From Eupeodes corollae (taxonomy: Eukaryota > Arthropoda > Insecta > Diptera > Syrphidae), in assembly GCF_945859685.1 (NCBI RefSeq), contig NC_079148.1, forward strand, positions 24,129,946 through 24,193,945: 64,000 bases of DNA. Direction: 5' to 3'. Positions within the stretch are counted from its first letter, which is position 1. Every line of letters starts with the position of its first letter. Shown one piece after another: positions 1-11,714 of this stretch. A program made the translations under genes and the position numbers. The notes below the pieces were generated by a model. That model saw only the letters and a list, made by a program, of their open reading frames with translations, was not told the DNA's origin and did not search any database.

Positions 1-955
1 AAGTCAAACAAAGCTGCTGGAGCTGACGGCATCGCTGCTGAACTATTCAAAGCAGCAGGCGATGACTTGGTACGGAGCATGCACCAACTCATCTGCAAAA
101 TATGGTCGGAAGAAAGCATGCCCGATGAGTGGAATCTCAGCATAGTGTGCCCGATACATAAGAAAGGAGACCCTCTGAACTGCGCCAACTACAGAGGCAT
201 CAGTCTCCTTAACGTATAAGATCCTCTCTGCCATATTATGTAAACGCCTGAAGCCATTTGTCAACAACCTGATTGGTCCTTATCAGTGTGGCTTCACACC
301 AGGAAAGTCGACTATCGACCAAATATTCACACTACGGCAGATCTTGGAAAATACCCAGAAGCTTCAAATCCATACTCAACATCTCTTTATCGATTTTAAA
401 ACCGCGTATGACAGCATCTATAGGAAAGAGCTCTACCGAGCAATGACTAGTTTGGGCATACCTGTCAAACTTATCCGTTTGTGCAGAATGGCGATGGAGA
501 ATGCACGCTGTTTTATCAAGGTCGGCGCTGAGACCTGGACCCTGTCAAAGAAAGATGAGAGCGTCTAAGGATGCTTCGAGAGAAAAATTCTTCGGGTGAT
601 TTTTGATCCCGTACACATAGATGGAGAATGGAGGAGAAGATATAACGATGAACTGTACGGGCTGTCCAGCGACACTGACCTAGTTAGCAGAATTAAAGTC
701 CAACGGCTTAGATGGATAGGTCATGTAGAGCTGATGGACATCAACGCTCCAGCCCGGAAGGTCTTCGAATCCAATCCCGAGGAACGGCGCAGTAGAGGAA
801 GACCGCGACTCAGGTGGCGCACCCAGGTGGGAGAGGACCTCAACCAACTTGGCGTGCGAAACTGGAGACAGCTAGCTAGGGACCGAGCTGGCTGTAGACG
901 CTTGTTGATTGAGGTCCAGGTCCACCCCGGACTGTAGCGCCACCTTAAGTAAGTA
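1..955 (+). mobile_element. RTE-like LINE, copy 1, internally deleted
   Basis: A non-LTR retrotransposon remnant that runs off the left edge. Bases 3-220 translate to the RT fingers region (KSNKAAGADG start, IWSEESMPDEW, CPIHKKGDPLNCANYRGISLLN). A frame break follows near 218. Bases 344-530 continue with the palm start (HLFIDFKTAYDSIYR) and end at FIKVGAE. The reading then jumps directly to the C-terminal part (ETWTLSKKDES, then RLRWIGHVE, RGRPRLRW, GVRNWRQLARDRAG, VHPGL stop at about 937). The catalytic YADD region is therefore missing by internal deletion. The 3' end is CGGACTGTAGCGCCACC (928-944) followed by TTAAGTAAGTAAG. A short microsatellite tail of this kind is typical of RTE-type LINEs, but the clade assignment is from memory. 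Copies 2 (27.65-28.68 kb) and 3 (62.5-64 kb) are the same family. Confidence 0.88.
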
Positions 956-964
956 AGTATTAAA

Positions 965-1550
965 AAATGTATTTGACATGGCTGTCCTTCCGGTTTTAAC
1001 GTATGGTTCACAATAATTGAGCGTGAACGTACAAAGTTTGAGAAAAGTCGAAACTACTCAGAGGAGTATAGAAAGATCACTTTTTAACATATCTTGGTTT
1101 GAAAGAGTGAGAAATACAAGAGAAATCACAAAATTTGAAGATGTTACAAAAAAACTTAAAACACAAGAATAAGGCAAGAATAAGTGATGACCACTGGACC
1201 AAAAAGCTAACAGAATGATACCCAAGAAATGGAACAAGAAAAGCAGGAAGACAAATTTTTGCGATGGAGAGACGATATCCAAAGACTTAATCCACGATGG
1301 CAGCAGTTTACAAGGAATAGAGACGCATGGAATATTTTGGGGGAAGCTTATACTCTTAACATATTATGAAGAAAATTTTCAATAATAATGTTAATAAGAT
1401 AATAATATTAAAAAAGTAATAATTATATTAATGTAAAATCTTAATATTAAGAATTTAACTTGGTAATTTTATTATGTAGATTAAATGATTGTATAATAGT
1501 ATGTCAACAGAGTGAATAAAGCTTTATAGCAAGTAAGTAAGTAAGTAAGT
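965..1550 (+). mobile_element. Decayed 3' fragment of a second LINE, with (AAGT)n tail
   Basis: Broken reading frames at about 970-1360 still resemble the C-terminal end of an endonuclease/RT LINE: VLTYGSQ, then an ER-SLF-ISW-ERVRN stretch, DDHWTKKLTE, and ending with a GEAYxxx-like GGSLYS segment. Many stops and frame changes make it a fossil. The segment ends in GTGAATAAAGC and four units of AAGT (1530-1552). It differs in sequence from the RTE-like family just upstream but has the same style of microsatellite tail. Bases 1370-1530 are AT-rich 3' untranslated-type sequence. Confidence 0.6.
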
Positions 1551-1559
1551 AAATTCATT

Positions 1560-4400
1560 TATTAACAGTTTTTAAAATAAATACATAAACATTTGTTTTT
1601 AAATTTAAAACCTTTGGCTTTGCCGTCAGCTCGACTAGCAACTTAAATTTTTATAACATTGGTAAACTTTGTTTTAAATTTCAGTTTTAATTATATATTG
1701 ATTTTTACACACATATTCATAATCAATTTTCTAAATCTGCAAATTTTCTTCAGATAGTTGACAAGATTTTTTCAATCTGGTCCATTCAATATTAGAATTG
1801 TCTCTTGTAAAGTGAGAGAGAATTTTTTTAAATATGAGAATCTCTTGTATCTGAAAATTGGACATATGCTTATAAAATGGAAGCAGTCTTCTTTGGATTT
1901 ATGATTACAGAGTGTACAGAACTGGTTGAAACTCCCATTGTATGGTCTACCGTTGAGACATAAGACTTCGCATCTAGCTATGAAAATCAAAGAAATATCT
2001 TTGTAGCTTAAAGATTCATTGAAATAGTTATTGCTACTTAGATTAAATTTTAACTGGCTATATAATATTCGGCTTTCTGATTCAATAGCTGTTTTTATAA
2101 ATTGATTTCGAACCGAGTCTTCATTAAGCTGGATAATTTTATACATTTTTTCCTTAACATCAAGAATGTTACTTGTATTAATTTGCATATCTTCACCAAA
2201 TGAAGTGGCAATTCGTTGCCATTTGTCATACCACCAGTCTTTGTTCTTTATTTCGTAAAGCAGCATTATTTTGCTCAGTAGCTCATCTGGAAAACCTAAG
2301 ACTTTAATAATATAATCCGCTTGTAGTTTCAATGTGCTTGTAAATAATTTTGGTAAGCCAATTTCCAAGTAGATCGCATAGTTCGGCGTGTTGATTGGTA
2401 GGTTAAAATTTTTTGATGAAACTCCTTTGAAATTTCCCAATTTCCTCATACTCTTCTATACCCCAAACTTCAGCTGCATAACATTAAGTGGACTTCACAA
2501 CTGAATTAAAAATTTGGTATTTGGTAGACAAATATACAAGGTTGTTCGAGAAGATCTTTCTCCATGTTAAGTTTATTAGACTTTGTGATTTTTTTTTTAA
2601 TGTCAAGGCGCTTACTAAAATTTAGTCGTGGGTTGAGGTTCACTCCAAGATATATATATTCGTTTGTCACCTCCAAACTTCTTCCGTTGTACGTCCAATT
2701 ACTTCCAACTTCAGTCCTGATTGGATCGCGAAAAGATCATTATTTTTGATTTTTCTGTATTGATTTCTAATCCCCATTTATCACAGTATGCAGACAGTCG
2801 GTTTATCATCAATTGAAGATTTTCTTTCGATTCCGATAGTATGACCATGTCGTCACCATAAAGTAAAGCATTTATCCGGATTCCGGCTATTCTAATTCCT
2901 CCAGGTAAGTCGTTAACTATGTCATTAATGAATAGTGAAAATAAAAGTGCACTAAGCGGACATCCTTGTTTGACACCAGAATCAGTACTAAACCATTCAG
3001 AAAAATGCGCTCCATCCCAGACGTTAGCTTCTGTGTTTGTATACATATTCTTGATGACATGTACAAATCTGGCTGAAACACCCATCTACGAAAGTTTGTA
3101 TATTAAAGCATTGCGATTTACCAAATCAAACGCTGCTTTAAAGTCAACAAACATCGAATAAACCTTTTTATTTCTTGCCTCAAATGCTTTCACTATCGAT
3201 GACAGAGTAAAGATTTGGTCAACAGAAGAGTATTTTTTCCTAAATCCAGCCTGGAAGTCTGATAATATGCGACAAGAACTCCGCAAAATACCTTAGCTAT
3301 AATATTCATTAAAGATAAACCTCTGTAGTTTGAGACGTCATTTAAGGAACCTTTTTTATGTATTGGGAAGATAACCGATTTTTTGTACGAGGATGGAACT
3401 TCCGCTTTCGTAAGAATTTTGTTAAAAAGCACAAGTTGCAGCTTAAAACTTTGGAATTCTTAAACAATTTGTACAGTACACCATCTTCACCTGGTGCTTT
3501 ATTATTTTTAGCTTTTCGTAAAACTGTTTCTATTTCAATCAAAGATATATCGGTGTCTAATATATCATCGGTGATGAGAGGTTCAGCATAAGTAAACACT
3601 AAGTTAGAGTTTGTTTGAAGAAGGTTCGATAAATAAGAAGAAAGATTAGCGGCGGATACACCTGTGCCAATTATATGTTGAGTACCATTAATATTTTTAG
3701 CAAGTTTCTAAAATTTCTTTGTATTCTTTGTTTTGCCAAGTGATTGTTCTTGTTCATTTTCAGAATCAAGTTTCTTTTCATAGCATAGACCTTTATACTG
3801 TGAATTCGACTGCATGTACCATTTATGTAATTCTTCATTGTCGAATCTCTTAAATGCTTTTAAAAAAGCAAATGATTTTTGTCTTGCTCTCATACACTAG
3901 TTGTCAAACCATTTTTGTTTGAACGCTTTCCTTACATTGTCGCTTGATTTGCTCCCAGCATTTCTTATGCAATTTATAAGTTCAATTGATAGAGTATCTG
4001 AAGGCTCGATGTCAATTGGGATTCTTGACGAAAAGTTCCCGCTTCGTCTTCTCTCCATTTAAGTCGGTGTAATAGCTTGAGATTTGTTTGATGTGAGCCA
4101 GGTTCTGTTTTCCATTCGACGGTGATTGGCATATGATCAGAGAAATGCCTGTATGGAACCTCAAACTAATTTATGAGTTTAATCCAATCATTGTTCACCA
4201 TTCAGTAATCAATCACTGATTTGCCTAATCCTCCAATAAACGTATATTGACCATCTAGGTCACCCTTGGCGCATCCATTCAAGAGAATAAAATCATACAG
4301 TTGAAGCATATCGAGTAGTGCAGTACCATTTCTATTGCATGTTAAGTCTTTGGATGTTCTAGAATTAACGTTCAAACAATCATTGTTGATATTTCTTAAG
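1560..4400 (-). mobile_element. LINE with endonuclease and RT, 5'-truncated, broken
   Basis: Read on the minus strand from 4400 down. An AP-type endonuclease C-terminus spans 4400-4130 (LLNGCAKGDLDGQYTF, GKSVIDY, HFSDHMPITVEW) with in-frame stops. RT follows at 3600-2711: NNKAPGEDG, SNYRGLSLMN, VDQIFTLSSIV, FVDFKAAFD, VKQGCPLSALLFSLFINDI, and the active-site box YGDD instead of the more usual YADD. A C-terminal domain of 225 residues (2449-1772) ends in a Cys/His knuckle (CTLCNHKSKEDCFHFISICP). At least four frame breaks separate these blocks. I cannot place it firmly in a clade; it is not the RTE-like family of position 1. The region 1560-1770 is probably its 3' UTR, abutting the (AAGT)n tract at 1530-1552. 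Confidence 0.85.
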
Positions 4401-5560
4401 GTAGTTAGTTAATAATAATAATTTATATGGAATTTTTGTACTTCAAAAAATACATACATTATTTAAGACAAACGCCTTTCATGGACAGCGTGAGTAAAAA
4501 CTGACTCAAAGTAGGACCCGGAAATAGGCATTTAAACAGCTGTTACTCGAAAAACGTTTTAAATGAGGATCATACAAATTTACCAAATTCTGTTTGGCTA
4601 TGACATGAAATTTTAGCATATTAAGTTTGGACCATTCATTTTGGGTCATCATACTCGTACATGTCTGTATTTTGCTTTTGCGAAAAATAAATTTCCAACC
4701 CTTGATGTAATTCTAGTCACACTCAAGGTTGAATTGTATTTCTTAATGTTCCTAAACTCGACATTAACTTTGAATTAAAACTTTTCATTTTATTTAAGTT
4801 ACATATATTTTAAATTGTGGATAAATAATTATTTGTTAAGTGAACATTGTTCAAATATGCACAACAATAGTTTCCCAATATATTTTATACTTGACATTTC
4901 AAAAAATATTTATCGGATTCGTGCTAACTATTAAGTTTTTTATTTGGTAGGAAGCATAGTTTTTTAGACTAATTAAAAAAATTACTATGATTTAATTGAT
5001 CCAGCGATATTAACATTTTGATTAGATCTTTTAACTTTTTATCTGACTGTTTAAACAAAATTTAGAGTGAATGGCTAGTATTTTTATTTGCATACATATA
5101 ATTAAATGATTTGTATCTAACTCAGAAAATAAATGTGTGTGTCGATCATAAAGAATTTCTGCTATCCGAGTAAATGCAGAAATAGTTATAAACGTAATTC
5201 ACTAATTTGAATGCAAGAACTAGGCAAGAGTTTTAGTAAAATAAAAAGAGAATGCGATAATCAAAACCTAAAACTGGATTTAATGTTTGAGTATTTAAAG
5301 TAACGACCACATTTTGTAGTTAAATTTGTTTCATTCAATTTTTCATTTGTATTTAAATTTATTATTTATGGAAATGCGATTGATAAGGGTTTCGACAACT
5401 TTATTTATTGACTATATTTTGGTAGTTTTTATAGTAATCAGAACTTTTATTTATACTAGATCCTTAAGCCGGATATTTTTTTCACACAAAAAATAAAGTT
5501 CAAAAGATATTTTCACACTCTTGAGTCTTATTCTACAAGCTTTTTATTCTTTTGTTCGAG
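4401..5560. other. Intergenic, no gene seen
   Basis: About 1.2 kb of AT-rich sequence with short A and T runs. No reading frame, repeat end or RNA structure that I can support. Confidence 0.5.
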
Positions 5561-5565
5561 ATATA

Positions 5566-6380
5566 AAGGGCGATTTTTTAAAAGCTATAGAAAAGTTAAA
5601 AAAAAAAACACATACAGTTCAGAAAAATGTCCATATAGTTTAATATTTGAAGATTCTTTTATGCAAATGTTGACCTTGACTGCGCCTGAAATGGTCCATC
5701 CGCTTAGTCAAATTCGGCATACTCTTTCAACACTTCGGCCGGTATCTCACGAATAAATGTTTAAATGTAGTCTTCCAATGCATTGAAGTGGGCTTGCCTG
5801 TATAGACATACATAAGCTTTGACATTGCCCCACAAAAAATAGTGTAAAAGCGTTAAATCGCACGATCTAGTTGGCCAATTGACATGTCTCGAACGTGAAA
5901 TAAAATGCTGTATGGCATGTGACACCGTCTTGTTAAAACCACGTGTCATGCAAGTCAAGCTCTTGCATTTTGGGCAAAAAAAGTTAGATATCATCTCACG
6001 GTAGTGCTCACCATTCACCAGTTACGTTACGATTCGCATCATCTTTGAAGAAGTACGGTTAAATGATGCCACCAGCCCATAAACCGCACCAAACTGTACT
6101 TTTTTTGGATGTATTGGTAGCTCTTGCAATGATTCTGGCTGATATTTGCTCCAAAACCGAAACACAATTAAATGAAAGAAGCGCGTGATAAACATTCTTA
6201 ACAGAGCACGCATTTTGATAATAAAATTCAATAATTTGCAAGCTGTGTTCGTTTCTAAGACGATTCATGGTTAAATTATAGACCAAACTGAAAATGCTTG
6301 ACAGTGAAACAAAACACGAAACGTGCGTCAGCTGTTTCAACCAGTGTTGCCAAAAAGATAATAGCTAAAAAATCACCCTT
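5566..6380 (-). mobile_element. mariner-family transposon remnant with TA target duplication
   Basis: Ends are inverted repeats AAGGGYGATTTTTTA (5566 on plus; complement ending at 6380), followed inward on both sides by AGCTAT. Both ends are flanked by TA (5564-5565 and 6381-6382), as expected for Tc1/mariner elements. On the minus strand, the N-terminal helix-turn-helix region is recognisable at 6270-6190 (RNEHSLQIIEFYYQNA). The C-terminal catalytic part is at 6018-5761 (NGEHYREMI, HVNWPTRSCDLTLLHYFLWG, ALEDYI). The element is about 815 bp, shorter than a full copy (about 1.3 kb), with an internal deletion and frame breaks. The conserved LDYFLWG aspartate reads H here and the QQDGA aspartate is lost, so it is dead. 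Confidence 0.85.
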
Positions 6381-6862
6381 TATTACACATATGAGGTATT
6401 TATTGAGTATCGACCCCATTCTGTCATATCATAAGTGACATTTACAAAATAATGTTCGTTACATTTTTAAACTTTATAATATCATTTAACTGTCAGTTGG
6501 GCTGAGTTTTTGTTTTTATTTGAATTAAAGCCTAGTTAGCTGCTGATGTGAAACGAAATTTCCCATACAAAAATGACATGACGAAATCATAAACGAAAAA
6601 TTTCGTTGTGGTTTTAGTTTTTCAGTACGCTGCTGAACGACGAAATATGTCAGTTTAGTGGAGCTGTACTAGATTTCTTAGTACAATTCTCCACTCTTTT
6701 CATTCTCAATTGAATTGCCCGGCACATTAATTGCTTGCTTAATTTTGACGTTCAATTTATTTATTGAAAAAAATTGTTTAAAAATAAAAATTGAAAAAAA
6801 TTGTTTACTCGCGGCTTTCGGTGTTTTGATTCGGATTTATATTTGATTTAAAATTTAAAAAA

Positions 6863-7691
6863 ATGGATTTTTCTAATGTGTTCCAACATTACATTTCTGA
6901 ATCGGAAACTCAGGATGTTATTGGTGATGTGTAAGAAGTGATGAAGACAAAGGGAAAATGGTGCCAAAAGGAAAAAAGAAGTCTGATCTTGAAAATAAAG
7001 CCAAAAGGGCGGACGGTAACACACATTAATAAGTTGTTAGAATACTCCAGGAATCTGGTTTATAATGCCCTTCGTCATTTTAAAAAGTTTGGAGTGATTG
7101 AAAACGTTAAACAAAACCCCCGGGCCAGAAAGACAACTACAAATGAAGATAGAATTATTTATAGGTTATCGCCCAAGGATCCGTTTAAGACCCCCAGTGC
7201 CATTCGAAGAGAACTTTCAACGAACTATGGAGTAAATGTTTCCTCAAGAACCAGAAGACCCCGAATAAATGAAAACAATATACGTGGGTGCGTTGCTCCG
7301 AGAAAACCGCTTGTATCAACAAAAAAAATTAAATCTAATTTACTGTTTGCCAAAGCTCACCTAGACAAACCAATTAGTTTTTGGAAAAACGTGTTCTGGA
7401 ACAATGAATCCAAATTCTGCCGGTTCGGATCAGATGGGAAAAAATATGTAAGGCGTCCAAAAAACAGGGAGTATGATCCAAGGAACACCATTAAGACAGT
7501 GAAAGACAGTGAAACACAGTGGAGGCAACGTTATGGTCTGGGCTGCTTTTTCATGGCACGCTGTTGGCCCCATCGTAAAAATTGACACCAAAATGGACCA
7601 GAACGTGTACAGAGATATCCTGTTGGATTATATAATACCCTACGCAGAAGACAATTTGCCATTATTATGGCCCTTCATGCATGTCAAATAA
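6863..7691 (+). pseudogene. Tc1-like transposase, frameshifted and 3'-truncated
   Basis: Tc1-family transposase remnant. The probable original start is the ATG at 6863 (MDFSNVF...), with a stop at 6932. The main frame is 6938-7585. Visible parts: an N-terminal helix-turn-helix (KEKRSLILKIKPKGRTVTHI, YSRNLVYNALRHFKKFG), a basic linker (NPRARKTT), then RELSTNYGVNVSSRT, and the first catalytic stretch WKNVFWNNESKFCRFGSDG, where the usual WSDES has become WNNES. At about 7505 a roughly 10-bp duplication shifts the frame. The reading resumes in another frame as HSGGNVMVWAAFSWHAVGP, IDTKMDQNVYRDIL, and stops at FMHVK (7691), just before the DNDPKHT block. The last third with the remaining acidic residues is absent. 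The sequence upstream (6690-6860) may be its 5' terminal region. I did not find a matching terminal repeat on the right. Confidence 0.85.
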
Positions 7692-7734
7692 TTGTACTAG
7701 ATTGGTTGATAACGTTTGCGATAATTCCAAATTT

Positions 7735-9000
7735 AAAAAAGATGCTGGGATGCGACCCACACTGATAATTTCCCATCCCGTCTGTTGATTTGTCTTGCTT
7801 AAAAGTTTGCCTATATGTACTTGTATCAATTTTTACCAAATTTGAGTACTATTTTTACCAGATTTTATTTTTTATGAAAAAACGGACTGTTGGATTTTTA
7901 TATAAAAATTACTGAATGTTGAAAACAATATTTTCTGTGAAATAAAATAAGTTTGAAGCCAATATTTTTAATTTTTGAAAAGCTATTTGAGCCGAAAGTA
8001 AATTTTTACCAATTTTAGTATTTTTTTTTTTTAGGTTTTTATTTTTTGTAAAAAAAACTGTCAATTCGATTTTTCTCAAAATTTGTCCTAGTGTTGATAA
8101 CAATATTTCTTATAAGAAAAAATTAATAAGAAGCTATTATCTCAAAGTTTTTAAAAGATATTTGAGTCGAAAATCATTTTTTAACAAGTTGTGTAAATTT
8201 TTTTTTGGTTTTTAATTTTTTGTAAGAAAACTGTCAATTCGATTTTTCTCAAAATTTTTCAAAATGTTGAAAACAATATTTCTTACAAGATAAAATAAGC
8301 TTGAAGAGCTTTTTTGAAAAGATATTTGAATCGATATTCAATTTTTACCAACTTATTAATGTTTTTTTTAGATTTTTATTTTTTATAAAAAAAACTGTCA
8401 ATTCGATTTTTCTCAAAATTTTATCAGATGTCAAAAACATTATTTTTCGTTGCACAAAATTGTTTTGGAGATGAAATCATATTTTAGTCTTAAAATTTTG
8501 GAGGTGACACATTTTTTTTTCAGTTTTTTTGAATTGTAAAAAAAAACGTTAAATGGAATTTTTCCAAAAAATATACTTGTTTGGTATCACGTTACAGTTT
8601 ATTATATAAAATTTAATTCAAGTCTCTAGCGTTTTTGGGTCGTAAGATATTTAGGGTTAAGCAAAATGTTCACATTTTTTTCAAACTGCTATGGTAAAAA
8701 ATCCACTCACGCAATTGTCTTGAGAGCCCTTTCTGCATCTTTCTGCCTTATTATCTGTATAACAAAATTTATTTGAAGTCAATATCTCTTCTGGTTCTTG
8801 AGCTATGGACGACGAAAAAAACGTCGCGAACGTACGGACGTACGAACGTAAGTACACACGCAGGCACAGACATCTTTCTAAAAATCTTTTATTTCGACTC
8901 TAGGGACCTTGAAACGTCAAGAAAAGTCAACATTTTCAATTTGACAAATCGGACCCATTACAATAACTTCCTATGGGAAGTTAATAATTCAGTCACTTAT
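7735..9000. repeat. Dispersed repeat carrying a ~170-bp monomer array
   Basis: Starts with GATGCTGGGATGCGACCCAC and ends near CTATGGGAAGTTAA (about 8985). Between about 7810 and 8570 a unit recurs four to five times. The anchor ACTGTCAATTCGATTTTTCT occurs at about 8058, 8230 and 8394, with diverged versions at about 7885 and 8547, so the period is roughly 153-173 bp. Each unit also holds GTTGAAAACAATATTTCTTA and a GATATTTGAGTCGAAA motif. The right flank (8780-8985) contains ACGTACGGACGTACGAACG-type sequence and ACCTTGAAACGTCAAGAAAA. A shorter copy without the array lies at 26225-26480, so this is a dispersed element rather than a lone satellite. No coding capacity seen. Confidence 0.7.
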
Positions 9001-9019
9001 GTCTCGATGTCTGTGCTGT

Positions 9020-11160
9020 AATTCGACCCACGTTTTGAATGAGTATCAATGTCGTTTTTCATCGGTCAGAATTTGGCTCAATATTAGAGAGTTAGTACCA
9101 AAACTAGTTCCATCGACTAAAAACACCAACACCAATTGCAAAGCAGAATCTATTTTAACTCATATGTTTATGAAACAAAATTGAATTAAAAATAAAAGTC
9201 CTCACGTCGTCAATATGCGAATATAATTTAGTATTTTAAACAGAGATTAAGGAAAAATAACAATCTTAAAATCTTTTTGAAATAGGCATAATGTTTGATT
9301 TAAATGATTACAGATTAATATAAAATTACAAAACAAATATTCCACATACGCCCCAGTTAACATTTTTCGTTTGGGGTTGACCACTCCTGAACTTGTTATT
9401 TTTTACATAAGTCTTACTTTTAACTGGTCATAAATAAAGTTATTTTTATTATTATAAATAACAACATATTTCAATTTTTATTTGTTTAGGTATTATTCTT
9501 CGAAAATGTAGTATAATACTGGTTTTTAAGGAGAGGTCACACGAATAAAAATGATCGCATTAAAATCATTGTTTTGACCACAAAACTTATCTTATACCAC
9601 CAATAACCTGAATCAATCTTATAGGTATGTATGTCAAAATCGTATAGTTCTCGAAGTCGATATATAGTATACGAGAAAGATAATTTTTTCCAATTAGCAA
9701 AAATATGTAAGATATCCCCCTTATAAATGGAGTTGGAAAATATCTCTCTAATAACTAACAAAACAAATTATTGCCTGATGATCTAGAAAATAGAAGAAAA
9801 AAATAAAATAATAATAACCTCTCTGACAGCATCCAAGAGTCACGATCAGTAATGAATGTTACAATTTTTCTGCACTTTTCTGCACCTTTTTGCAATTTGC
9901 GGTTAAATGAACTAATAACTCCACAAATAAAACGTTACAACAGTGCACTGCACCACAATTTAGCAATCACTTTCCATTTTCATGGAATGATGTTGAAGGC
10001 GGTGGGTAGCGCGGCACGAAATCCCAGTGTATATGAATTTAGCGCGGAAACTGAAACTAAGACTTTGCTGCAGGCGATATGCACTTTAGCTAGTTGAGAG
10101 CGAGTTGCAGAAAGATCACACACTACTTGGTCGCCGAAGATCAAGTACTGAATTGCAATAACCGCGCACCTCTTTTCTCCAACTTTTGCTTCAAAGATAC
10201 TTATCGAGCTATTGTATCTGTATGAAGTAGGATTGACACACTTTCGAGTAAAGAATGAACCGTGAGCACCTTTTGAATGTTGAAAAATACTTTAGTTTAA
10301 AATTTAAGTAGCTGTGACACTGCTGGCACCATGCTGTGATATTTGACGATCTTAACGAACTTCTTCACAATATTATCTTTGGCATGCTAAACAATTAATT
10401 CTTTTTTTACTTTTCAGTTAAAAGCCGCACAAGCACCGATGACAAAATGACGACAAATGAGCACATTGACTGAAAGATTGAAAAGAACCTTAGCGGATTT
10501 TTCTCGAAGACATATCGTTTTTCATATACTCGTTTGGGAAAACAAAAACAAAGATCTATTCGAACCACGATTTCGCAAAATCCGAATCCGAAAATCTTAC
10601 ACAAATCCGCAAAGCCAGTAGAAAAAAATTAGTTTCTTTATTTTCTAAATGAGTTGTTGTTAGTCTGATGGTGGCTTCGAGTAAACTAAAACCGCAGCAG
10701 TACCTGTTTGATTGGAAGTATCTGCGAAGTTGGAACGGAGGTATAAAGCTTAGCGATATCGGAGGTATAGCACTATAGTGGTACCCTGGTGATGAAGCAG
10801 CAACACGAGTGGTGTTTTGGGAGGTAGGCGCATAAATGAAAGATGGTTGTTTTGGTTGTGCGCGAGATGGTTACAAGCTACACGCTATATGCTATATATG
10901 CAGGTGAGCTGAGCTGTGCTTAGCTGCAACCTGCAAACAAACAACGCGCTAGGAGCTGATGATGTGGTTATGCAGTTGGTTGCGCGCGTGTACATGTACC
11001 TGTTATTAGGTTGCTTTATGTTGATTGGGAGATGACTGGGAGAAAAATGTGTGCAAAGGAGGATTGCATTCTTAAGAGTGCAATATACAAATTTATTTGT
11101 AAATTTGTCCCATTTTGTTGTTGTTTTTTCAATCTTTAACATTAAGCTTTCGATTTCAAC
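9020..11160. other. Intergenic; contains GC-richer stretches, no exon supported
   Basis: No transposon protein and no long reading frame. Two parts are clearly richer in GC than their surroundings: 9980-10200 and 10650-11060. They contain words such as GGCGGTGGGTAGCGCGGCAC and GTTGCGCGCGTGTACATG. These could be a regulatory region or a non-coding first exon of a host gene, but nothing in the sequence proves this. Confidence 0.3.
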
Positions 11161-11182
11161 ACATACTATATTTTTCTTTTGA

Positions 11183-11302
11183 GATTTTCCATTTGTAAAA
11201 AAATCAATTTATTTTTGATCGAAATCTGTCAAATCGTTGATTTTCTAATTTTTTGATTTCTTTGACTTATTTTTGATTTAAGATCAAATTTTTTGAGAGA
11301 TA
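11183..11302 (+). repeat. Partial copy of the TTTTCCATGGGTAAA-ended MITE
   Basis: GATTTTCCATTTGTAAAAAA followed by a TCAATTTATTTTTGATC block and later TTTGATTTAAGATCAAATTT. This is the left part of the element described at 22156-22494, diverged. The right terminal repeat is missing or unrecognisable. Confidence 0.5.
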
Positions 11303-11714
11303 TGTCTATTCTTGTGTCAACATAAACACTTATTTGATCTTTTAGTTTGACTGATGGAACTTTAAACATGTGTTCGATTGTGATAATTATCTTAGATGTT
11401 CTACAAATTTAATATTAATTTAAAATTAAATCTATTTATTTATTTTATCAATTGGTAGAAGATCTGCTGATTACAAAATTACTACAAAATAATAAAGCTA
11501 ATAAGATATATACATATTTTCAAGGAATTTTAAATTAAATTTAATTAATTAATCAATTACATATTTCAAGAATTTTTTTCATAAAATAATCTCTATTCAA
11601 ACGTAGGTCAATTTCATTATAAACCATACTAAATAGATACAGAGAACGCGTTATTGGTTCATTTAGACCATAATTAGTCCTATGAAGAGGAGGATAAAAT
11701 AATACATTTTAAAA

